From NCBI RefSeq assembly GCF_910592395.1, contig NC_088321.1, positions 3,660,001 to 3,724,000 on the forward strand: a DNA stretch of 64,000 nucleotides. The letters run 5' to 3'. The notes beneath the pieces were generated by a model that searched no databases, was not told where the DNA came from, and was given only the letters and a program-made list of their open reading frames with translations. The stretch is from Lineus longissimus. Its lineage: Eukaryota; Nemertea; Pilidiophora; Heteronemertea; Lineidae. This document shows positions 39,401 through 51,400 of this stretch, piece by piece. Each line of letters opens with the position of its first letter. The stretch's first letter is position 1. A program made the translations under genes and the position numbers.

Positions 39401-42400
39401 TGTCCCTCCAATCTCATCGTACATCAAAACTATTCACGCTTGTGCGAGGAATGTTATAGTGCTGTGTCAAACATTACCAGAATTATCGGAATTCAGGAAT
39501 ACCAGACGACTTGGAATCCTGACTTGGCACTCAATGCCGGGAATTCAGGATTTTGAATCAGCAGAGTTTGCCCTGATGACGCCAGCGTCGACACTGATGA
39601 AACATAGGCCTACCCGATGTGAGTTGTTTTTCTCAGTGATTCATTCCTAACTTATTGAAACGTTCCTAGAGATTGCATTGTCAAACTCGTGTATCGTCCG
39701 CTTTTAATATTTCAGCAACGGCATCAACAGGGAGACACTTATCCATTATCAATTGATGACATTCTTGACGAAACAAATCAACTTGATGTCGGAGCACGGC
39801 ATAAACAATGGCTATCGACCGAGGTAGGTTGTTTCCTCCCACTGTTCACCCTCCTCCAAACTCACTTTATCCCTGGTACCATCAGGGTAAGACCAATATA
39901 CTGATATTTGATGAAATATGGCTATCAACCGAGGTAGGTTATTTCCTCCCACTGTTCACCCTCCTCAAAACTCACTTTATCTCCGGTACCATCAGGACAA
40001 GACCAATATACTGATATTTGATGAAATATGGCTATTGACCGAGGTAGGTTGTTTCCTCCCACTGTTCACCCTCCTCCAAACTCACTTTATCCCTGGTACC
40101 ATCAGGGCAAGACCAATATACTGATATTTGATGAAATATGGCTATTGACCGAGGTAGGTTGTTTCCTCCCACTGTTCACCCTCCTCCAAACTCACTTTAT
40201 CCCTGGTACCATCAGGGCAAGACCATTATACTGATATTTGATGAAATATGGCTATTGACCGAGGTAGGTTGTTTCCTCCCACTGTTCACCCTCCTCCAAA
40301 CTCACTTTATCCCTGGTACCATCAGGGCAAGACCATTATACTGATATTTGATGAAATATGGCTATTGACCGAGGTAGGTTGTTTCCTCCCACTGTTCACC
40401 CTCCTCCAAACTCACTTTATCCCTGGTACCATCAGGGCAAGACCAATATACTGATATTTGATGAAATATGGCTATTGACCGAGGTAGGTTGTTTCCTCCC
40501 ACTGTTCACCCTCCTCCAAACTCACTTTATCCCTGGTACCATCAGGGCAAGACCATTATACTGATATTTGATGAAATATGGCTATTGACCGAGGTAGGTT
40601 GTTTCCTCCCACTGTTCACCCTCCTCCAAACTCACTTTATCCCTGGTACCATCAGGGCAAGACCATTATACTGATATTTGATGAAATATGGCTATGGACC
40701 GAGGTAGGTTGTTTCCTCCCACTGTTCACCCTCCTCCAAACTCACTTTATCCCTGGTACCATCAGGGCAAGACCATTATACTGATATTTGATGAAATATG
40801 GCTATTGACCGAGGTAGGTTGTTTCCTCCCACTGTTCACCCTCCTCCAAACTCACTTTATCCCCGGTACCATCAGGGCAAGACCATTATACTGATATTTG
40901 ATGAAATATGGCTATTGACCGAGGTAGGTTGTTTCCTCCCACTGTTCACCCTCCTCCAAACTCACTTTATCCCCGGTACCATCAGGACAAGACCAATATA
41001 CTGATATTTGATGAAATATGGCTATTGACCGAGGTAGGTTGTTTCCTCCCACTGTTCACCCTCCTCCAAACACACTTTATCCCTGGTACCATCAGGGCAA
41101 GACCATTATACTGATATTTGATGAAATATGGCTATTGACCGAGGTAGGTTGTTTCCTCCCACTGTTCACCCTCCTCCAAACTCACTTTATCCCTGGTACC
41201 ATCAGGGCAGGACCAATATACTGATATTTGATGAAATTCTTGTTGAGACCAACCAATGTAAGGTCACCCTCACCCTGCACACCACCTCTCCCTTGGGTCA
41301 TCTTCTGCATCTCATGAGGATACGGGCCATCCATTGAGTATGTACGTACTGAGCGAGGAGACAGTTTAGGAATTTTGGGGAAAATGCGTACAGCTGTAAA
41401 TTTTGTCCAAATTGTGTGTACAAGGGTAGGGGTCTCAAAATCCCAAGTTTGATGCGTACATACAGTGGAACCTCCCTTAGCGGACACCTCTCTATTAAGG
41501 ACACTAGTTTTGGTCCCAATTTGGTAGTTTCTATTCAATTTGACCTCTCTGATCAGGACACCTCTCTATTAAGGCCAGCACTTGCCAGTCCCGAAGGTGT
41601 CCTTAATAGAGAGGTTCTACTGTACTTAATGGATGGCCCCATACTGGTATCAAGAGCCTTTCGAATCCAGCACCCAAAATATGATTCTGGGCCAGATGAC
41701 CATCCATGAGCATGAATGTAGTATAGGACTGAAAAGCCTGTAAGACCTGGGTACAAGGTATTTTTAAAGTGGTCTGCATCCGCAAACTGTGCGTGATATA
41801 ACGCTGAAAATGCGGGATATTGATGATAGATACATGATCTGATAGATGTTAAAGCGAAATGTTTATATCAATACTGGTTTGGCAGTAATTCTTCAAAACA
41901 CCATGAAAACGATATTTCCTCTCAATCAACTAGACTTTGATGTTTTCACCCCAAATCTTGGTTCAGTACTCAGACTGACATTGTCTTCCATGTCATCAAG
42001 AAAATTTTCAAAAAATTTTGATATTTTGAGAACATGTCCAAGTTGTCATTTTGCAATATTTGGAAGAATAAATGGTTAATTAGCGTTGATATCGATATCT
42101 CACTTAGCATCAATCAGATTATGTATCTATCATCATTACGTTCCAAAATTTTCAGCAACATAATGGAAGAGTTTTGGCTCCACTTACCACTGTGCATGCG
42201 CATGGTGAATCTCTTTTCACCAGGAAAAAACTGAAGCTATTACAGTGGAACCTCCCTTAGCGGACACCTCTCTATTAAAGATAACCTCTCTATTAAGGAT
42301 AACCTCTCTATTAAGGACAACCTCTCTATTAGTATTAAGGACACTAGTTTTGGTCCCAAATTGGTTGTTTCCATTCAAATTGACCTCTCTAATCAGGACA

Positions 42401-45400
42401 CCTCTCTATTAAGGACATCACTTGTCAGTCCCGTTGGTGTCCTTAATAGAGAGGTTCTACTGTACATCGGTGTCGTGAAAAGGTCAGATAGGGACCTGGA
42501 ATGTAAAGTGCCACCTCGTTTGCTGATCAAAATATGAACCTCTCGAATGTCTCGTAACCCTTGTAGGCCCTCGTCAACAATCAGGACACCTCTCTATTTA
42601 GGACATCACTTGTCAGTCCCGTTGGTGTCCTTAATAGAGAGGTTCTACTGAACTTCGTAGTCTTGAAAAAGTCAGACAGGGACCTGGAATAGAAAGTGCC
42701 ACCTTGTTTGCTTATCAAAATCTGAACCTCTCTAATGTCTCGTAACCCTTGTAGGCCCTCGTCAACAATCAGGATACCTCTCTATTAAGGACATCACTTG
42801 TCAGTTCCGTTAGTGTCCTTAATAGAGAGGTTCTACTGTACTTCGAAGTCTTGATAAAGTCAGACAGGGACCTGGAATATAAAGTGCCACCTTGTTTGCT
42901 GATCAAAATCTGAACCTCTCTAATGTCTCATAACCCTTGTAGGCCCTCGTCAACAATCCCAAGATCAACGTCGTGGATGACAATAAGTTTGTCTTCCGCC
43001 CGAAGTATAACATCCGAGACCGGAGGGGGTTAATGCGATTGCTGGAGCGGAATGACCTGAAAGGATTGGGCGGTGTTTTGATGGACGACGTCGAAGAGGC
43101 TGTGCCGAAATGTGGGCGAGTTATTCAGGTAGGCGCCGAGCTGACACGAGTGTCCTCTTTAACGCTATAACACCTAGAGCCAGCGCAAGGGCTTATTCCC
43201 CTTGGCCCCGACTTTATTTTACCTGGAAATCATGTTTTTTTCTCCAGTGAGATCGACAGCGGTTGTCACCGGGCGCCTCCAGGTGTTATAGGGTTAAGAA
43301 ACTCTCTAACATGTTTATGCTGCAATAGACACCAACCTAGCATCTTCCATTGATGTCCATTGCAATATTACAAATTCAGTTTTTTTTTTGCAAACTTCTC
43401 TACAGGCTCATGCTGCACCCGAATGCCACCAACCTTAATTCGAATGCTCTATTAAATCACGGAGTTCAAGCATACCGTGCTATACACCCAAGTGAAGAGT
43501 CCATTGATCATGTTCTCAGTTATGCAGAGTACTTCATAACACTCGGGTATGTTTTTGTATCGCTATACACCAACAAGTTAAAATGTATGTTTGTTCATCC
43601 TGAATATGAAGGAGGCAATAATTGGTGGAGCCCCTGAAATAAGGCCCAGGTTTGATCCCCTTCTCAAGGAACAGTGTGGTCAACACTGCTTCCTACCCTG
43701 CAATAAGGCCCAGGTTTGATCCCCTTCTCAAGGAACTGTGTGGTCAACACTGCTTACTACCCTGCAATAAGGCCCGGGTTTGATCCCCTTCTCAAGGAAC
43801 TGTGTGGTCAACACGGCTTCCTACCCTGCAATAAGACCCGGGTTTGATCCCCTTCTCAAGGAACTGTGTGGTCAACACGGCTTCCTACCCTGCAATAAGG
43901 CCCTGGTTTGATCCCCTTCTCAAGGAACTGTGTGGTCAACACTGCTTACTACCCTGCAATAAGGCCCGGGTTTGATCCCCTTCTCAAGGAACTGTGTGGT
44001 CAACACGGCTTCCTACCCTGCAATAAGACCCGGGTTTGATCCCCTTCTCAAGGAACTGTGTGGTCAACACTGCTTCCTACCCTGCAATAAGGCCCGGGTT
44101 TGATCCCCTTCTCAAGGAACAGTGTGGTCAACACTGCTTCCTACCCTGAAATAATGCCCGGGTTTGATCCCCTTCTCAAGGAACTGTGTGGTCAACACTG
44201 CTTCCTACCCTGCAATAAGGCCCGGGTTTGATCCCCTTCTCAAGGAACTGTGTGGTCAACACTGCTTCCTACCCTGCAATAAGGGCCGGGTTTGATCCCC
44301 TTCTCAAGGAACTGTGTGGTCAACACTGCTTCCTACCCTGCAATAAGGCCCGGGTTTGATCCCCTTCTCAAGGAACTGTGTGGTCAACACTGCTTCCTAC
44401 TCCGCAATAAGGCCCTGGTTTGATCCCCTTCTCAAGGAACTGTGTGGTCAACACTGCTTCCTACCCTGCAATAAGGCCCAGGTTTGATCCCCTTCTCAAG
44501 GAACTGTGTGGTCAACACTGCTTCCTACTCCGCAATAAGGCCCTGGTTTGATCCCCTTCTCAAGGAACTGTGTGGTCAACACTGCTTCCTACCTTGGAAT
44601 AAGGCCCGGGTTTGATCCCCTTCTCAAGGAACTGTGTGGTCAACACTGCTTCCTACCCTGCAATAGATCCGGGTTTGATCCCCTTCTCAAGGAACTGTGT
44701 GGTCAACACTGCTTCCTACCCTGCAATAAGACCCGGGTTTGATCCCCTTCTCAAGGAACTGTGTGGTCAACACTGCTTCCTACCCTGCAATAAGACCCGG
44801 GTTTGATCCCCTTCTCAAGGAACTGTGTGGTCAACACTGCTTCCTACCCTGCAATAAGACCCGGGTTTGATCCCCTTCTCAAGGAACTGTGTGGTCAACA
44901 CTGCTTACTACCCTGCAATAGATCCGGGTTTGATCCCCTTCTGAAGGAACTGTGTGGTCAACACTGCTTCCTACCCTGCTATAAGGCCCGGGTTTGATCC
45001 CCATCTCAAGAAACTGTGTGGTCAACACTGCTTCCTACCCTGCAATAAGGCCCGGGTTTGATCCCCTTCTCAAGGAACTGTGTGGTCAACACTGCTTCCT
45101 ACCCTGCAATAAGGCCCGGGTTTGATCCCCTTCTCAAGGAACTGTGTGGTCAACACTGCTTCCTACCCTGCAATAAGGCCCGGGTTTGATCCCCTTCTCA
45201 AGGAACTGTGTGGTCAACACTGCTTCCTACCCTGCAATAAGGCCCGGGTTTGATCCCCTTCTCAAGGAACTTTGTGGTCAACACTGCTTCCTACCCCGCA
45301 ATAAGGCCTGGGTTTGATCCCCTTCTCAAGGAACTGTGTGGTCAACACTGCTTCCTACCCTGCAATAAGGCCCGGGTTTGATCCCCTTCTCAAGGAACTG

Positions 45401-48400
45401 TGTGGTCAACACTGCTTCCTACCCCGCAATAAGGCCCGGGTTTGATCCCCTTCTCAAGGAACTGTGACCGATGGGACTGGTCATCTGTGGCCGTGGTGGG
45501 GTAAAGGAAGGAAGAACTGCAAATATAGTGGTTTGAAATGTATGATAACAGCTCTTGGCATAAGGTATAAATGGACTGGCATTGAGCGATAGGGGTCAAG
45601 CCCTGAGAAGGCCTTGAATTACATAAGTTGGAATAAAGGAGAGAATGAGAAGAACTAGATTGTGCTGCCATCTAACTTTATGCAGCACAACTACAATACA
45701 AATAATTTAAAGGGATACTATAAGATTCTCCAACAGAACATTCCTGGCTCAGCACAAAACCTACAATGTATGAAATACGTGAGGGTCTGTCGGATGAGAC
45801 TGATAGCCGTGGTCCCTTGTACCTGAGTGCCTATGCCAGGACAAGTAAAAGATACCACATAGGTCGACAGTAGCCTTCAGTGGACTCCAACTCTCCTGCA
45901 GAGATCAAAGGGTAATGACGCTGGTATTGTTATGATATTGGACTGTGGCTTCATAGGGTATTGGTACGATGCTCTTGACATCAGTGACAAGGCTTGCTCA
46001 AAATACAATAGGTTTTTGATCACTTTTAACCAAATTATGATATTTTTCCAGGAAGAGTTAACATGAGGTAAAGACAGTCAATGAGTTTCACACTGCAATC
46101 TCTTAGACCGTTGTCTAAGCTTCTTTGAACATGCTGGTTGGCTGGTTGGAAGAATGCGTTTTAAAACTTATATGCAGTGGTACCTCCCTTAGCGGACACC
46201 TTTCTATAAGGGACAACCTCTCTATTAAGGACACCTCTCTATTAAGGACACTAACTTTGGTCCCAAATTGATTGTTTCCATTCAATTTGACCTCTCTAAT
46301 CAGGACACCTCTCTATTAAGGACACTAGCTTTGGTCCCAAATTGGTTGTTTCCATTCAATTTGACCTCTCTAATCTGAACACCTCTCTATTAAGGACACT
46401 AGCTTTGGTCCCAAATTGGTTGTTTCCATTCAATTTGACCTCTCTAATCAGGACACCTCTCTACTTAGTACTTGTCAGTCCTGAGGGTGTCCTTAATAGA
46501 GAGGTTCTACTTTGGATTGTTTAAACTTCACTTGATCTTGCGCATTGATAAAGTAGTCCGAATTCTTAACTCCTTAAAAAGTTCAGCAAGTTCCATCAGC
46601 TGGCTTGCAAAAATAGGAGGACGACGCATGTTTGAAGTAATGACATCACAATGCATTACATACTGTGTTGAAATCTAACGTCGTACACGACATAAGGTCA
46701 TTAAGGTCACGACATTAGGTCATGAAGGTCATGTATAGGGATGACCTGGACAAACATTTAGAAGGACCAGAGGGGGTGGTACTTTCTTACTTTCTACCAT
46801 AATTACTCCTGAATTGAAAGCCTGTTCAATCTCACTTTCTACCACAATTTCTCATGAATTGAAAGCCTGTTCAATCTTACTTTCTACCACAATTTCTCAT
46901 GAATTGAAAGCCTGTTCAATCTTACTTTCTATCACAATTTGTCATGAATTGAAAGCCTGTTCAATCTTACTTTCTATCACAATTTGTCATGAATTGAAAG
47001 CCTGTTCAATCTTACTTTCTATCACAATTTCTCATGAATTGAAAGACTGTTCAATCTTACTTTCTACAGCAATTGGGCAGCCAAATCACCAAAATCACGC
47101 GACCCGCCGATAAAAAAGAAATCCTCTTCTACAACGATAAGAGCTTTGACTTCACAGTTGACGAGGGTAAGGACACTCTGATTGCTCAGTGGTTCTCATT
47201 TGCATAGGAAAGCTTTTGGTTTTCAAAGTACTATGAGTCTGATATCAAGTACAGTTTGTTTGCTTGTTTTTTCCAACTACAGTAGAGGTTGTCATCTAGT
47301 TTCGAATGTTTTAACCCCGCACTGTCCCGAGACCTTTCAGGACTTTGATGAGCTTCCATTTTTTAAGAAGTTTTATTTGTGGCACTATAAAATACAATGA
47401 AGACAACAGTGTAGGCCTTTCACTACAAGACTACAATGCCCTTTCAAAATGTTCTGCTTTTTATTCAGAATTTATAAAATTATGGCGAGGCGTGTCCGTA
47501 GATGGGGTAGATGAAAATAAGATAGATGAGTACCTGGACCAGCGGGGAATCACTACCATGCAGGACGTCGGAGCAAAAACAGCAGTAAGTTCCAATGGGT
47601 GGTGCATAACTGATGGAACAGCCCTGATGTATTGTTATGTAATGGTATGTGTATGCCGCAAGGCTGTTCCAAGGTATGAACTGCATCCTATGGCAAAGGT
47701 TGCAGTAGCTTCAATGGGTGGTGCAAACTGATGGAACAGCCCTGATGAATTGTTTTGTAATGGTACGTGTATGCGGCAAGGTCGTTCCAAGGTATGAACT
47801 GCAGCCTGTGGCAAAGGTTGCGATAGCTTCAATGGGTGGTGCAAAACTGATGGAACAGCCCTGATGAATTGTTTTGTAATGGTACGTGTATGCGGCAAGG
47901 CCGTTCCAAGGTATGAACTGCATCCGGTGGCAAAGGTTGCGGTAGCTTCAATGGGTGGTGTATAATTGATGGTACAGCCCTGATATATTGTTGCGTAGTT
48001 GAATGTGTATGCCGCAAGGCTGTTCCGAGAAATTTGTGTCCCCACAGTCATTGATGAAAATGTATACCCACACTCACTGCTCACTCTCGCAACTTGACAG
48101 TTCTATTTTGTAGTTGATCTCACTGGTTTCTATGCGCTGTGGGAGGTAGTTAGCCTTTCCACAGCCGGCCAGTGGGAGGGGCTGCCTCCTATAGATCCAC
48201 AGCCAAAGCTGGTGTTATGATCAGAGTGTCCGTCACTGCTCACTGTTCTATTTTGTAGTTGATGTCACTAGTTTAATTCTATGCGCTGTGAGAGGTAGTT
48301 AGCCTTTCCACAGCCGGCCAGTAGGAGGGGCTGCCTCCTATAGATCCACCGCCAAAGCTAGTGTTATGGTCAAAGTGTCCGTCACTGCTCACTGTTCTAT

Positions 48401-51400
48401 TTTGTAGTTGATGTCACTAGTTTCTATGCGCTGTGGGAGGTAGTTAACCTTTCCACAGCCGGCCAGTGGGAGGGGCTATAGATCCACCGCCAAAGCTGGT
48501 GTTATGATCAGAGTGTCCGTCACTGCTCACTGTTCTATTTATGGGCCCCAGACCACACAGTCTGGGGACCATATTGATATTGCTGGAATTCTGCATTCTA
48601 TCTGTTACCAAACTTTAGTGTGAGTGTTCTCTGAAACAGCTGAACAAACCAAAAATCTTTCACCCCAAACCCACCAAGCATACCCCCATCCAAGGGACGT
48701 CACTAAAGACTTTTCAAAATTTCGGCTCATTTTGATGTTATTGACGCTTTTATGCTGAGATTCGTCTGATCGTCTTCTCCCAACATGCCGAAGTCGCGAT
48801 TCAATCTGACATGCGCTGTGACATGCGCAGAGGCGAGACGCTGATACATTAGCATAAGCTCCGCCCCGTCATAATGACGTCATTATTCTCAGGAGTTGGT
48901 CGAGCGATGGGACGATGGAGGTATTATAAAGAAACCCAATTCGATTCATGGACTATCGCCAAGGAGGATACCGCGGTGACGTCACGGCTTTTCCAAGATG
49001 GCGCTGCATATTGTAAACAAACTCGATGAGACAAGACCACTAATGAATATTCATAGGTTGGAGGGTCCAGGCCTATCTATTAGACGAGTGCATGTTTTTT
49101 ACTCTCAAGTACATATTTGGAGAGGTATTGAAAAAATATTTGCTGTGGCAAGTCTACAGATATAAATAAATTGTTTGGTAAAAAAAATAATTTTGAATTT
49201 TGACAACCTGGCCATAGGGGGGGTGGTTCAAATTTGGAGTGAAAATGGCCGAAATGGGTAAAAATGTCCACTTGTGTCAAACTTGTCAATTTTAAAAAAA
49301 ATTTCCGTGGTCAATCACCAATTTCCATCGCACCAGTTACTCGCAAGACTAACCCGTATATCATATCCGAATTTCAGTTTCACAGCTCCACGCGTTCTTT
49401 AATGGCAGGCATTTTAAATAACTGGAAATGGCTTGGAAAATCAATTGTGGTCTTGTCTCTATTTAGAGGGTTTTGGGTTACAGGTCAAAAATAGTAAATG
49501 AGCTCTGAAATCCACAAAAACCGTTTGAATTGGCTGAAATGTGTTGAGAATGTGTGGACATATCATTGAAATTGGAAAATGTGGAAAAAAAGAAAATTCT
49601 CAAATTTAACCCCCCCCTGGCCTACAGGGCTTTTAAGTGAAAATGCCAAAAATTGAAATTTTCAAAAAATTTCAAATAATTTCAAATTTTTCTACTTTTT
49701 TGGGCTAGATATGTTTCATAACAATCATCAATTGTGAATAGTAATGAAAGTGTTGATTGTTTTGCATGTTATTTTCATTTTGGGAGGTGTCGGGCACAGA
49801 GCACGCTGGGTGGCAGGGTACCAAGCTTTCACTAATTTTTTTATTTCAGCAGGTGAATTCAAGAGAAAAGTATCTGAATTACGAGCAAGAATATTAGCAA
49901 AGACTAAAAGTAATGGTTTTTGTTTGAATTGGGAGGGGGCTAAACAAAAAAAGAGGGGGGTAACATACGGGTTTGTTAAAGTAAGTTTTTTAGATAAGCC
50001 GGTCACAATGACGGCACACCGGGCAATGTTTTTGTGTGACCATGATGAATTGAAATTCAAAACTGGCGCAGGTTATCATATAAGTCATCTTTGTCATAAT
50101 CCTCTGTGCGTGAAAGTCGAGCACTTGACAATAGAAAGAGGAAGGGTCAATCAAAGTAGAAAAAGGTGCAATGCCAAGAAAGTCTGTGCAGGCCATGGCA
50201 ACCGCCCTAAATGCATTTTTCCTGGTAAGCTATATGTTGAAGTTGAAAGAAAATATCATTATATTGAATTGACATTTGAAAGTTTTCTTACCGCGATGGC
50301 AACCTCTTGGATGTCTTGGTGGCTGGTTGGATCTTGAAGGATCGCCGAAAGTAGGAGTGGTCGTAGTTTCTGCTGTTTGGGTCGAGACATTTCCACTCTG
50401 GTACAGGCGGTCTGTCTCGTCGTGCAACAGCCTTCTTGACAGCCTTCCTTCGCAAGTCCGGCATTGTTATCATCACATGTTTCTTGTAGTCACCACCCCT
50501 GGTTTTGTTTTTCTTTTTGGTGAAGTAATCTGTTGCCCTGATGTTTTTCAAAACACCAGCTAACTTCTGGTGTCTAGCACTGCGTTGGTACCTGACTGTG
50601 TACTGCCTGTTCATTGCAATTCTGTCCAGTGCTTTCATTGGGCGGCAACAAGTATCGACTTCGATGTTGAACCACTTTAGTTTCCGTCGCCCGCTCTCGG
50701 CTATGTTATGGTTCATTCTGTGGGCTGCTGAATGGATACGAGGGGTTGAGTTTCTGCTCCTGGTCACAATCTTAGGATCGCTGGCCGACAGACCTCGATT
50801 CTTGGACTCGACCCCCTGGGTTGTCACGCCAAGACTCAGCTGTTGCAACGCTCCTTTACTAAGGCATACCTCCAAAACGAGATGTACCAAGTTCTTGTCA
50901 ATCACTGTCATTTTAAACTTGGGAATCTCACCGTAAGATGACCATCGTGTTGATTTGTGCCACCAAGAACCAGTTGTGCCTGAGCACAGTGAGAATTCGT
51001 TCTGTGGACAACCAGTGCAGTCACCACCATAACAGTTCACAACACAGGCAACAGTGTCATACAGGTATCCCATGATCCTGTCAAGATCACCGTTGCAGCG
51101 CTTGAATAGAGATTGCAAAATCTTGGATGACCTTACCCTAAGATCATTCAGAAACGTTGTTTTTAACAGTGTTCTCTCCTCAGCAGTACGTCCCGGGAAC
51201 ATACCTTTACTGAATTCAGCTCTATGTCCTGCACGCGTCTGGGCTTGATGCAAATGTATAGAGTCAAGTTGATGCTTCACCGTGAACAAGCCGCCGAAGA
51301 GCTTTTTTGTTGCATCAGTTAGACCTTTGAATGAACTGGAATCACCATCTGTAGTCAAATGTTCTACATGTAGGCCCTGTTTCTCAAAAGTCTCGGCAAA

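Noticed and set aside
39808-41337. A ladder of 68-codon plus-strand ORFs
   Set aside because: They come from the 110-bp exon-3 donor array, each repeating the same frame.
43640-45475. CRISPR-like array
   Set aside because: Units are contiguous 64-bp tandem copies with no unique spacers, in an animal intron.
47635-48084. 149-codon minus ORF
   Set aside because: It is repeated reading of the 120-bp exon-6 array.
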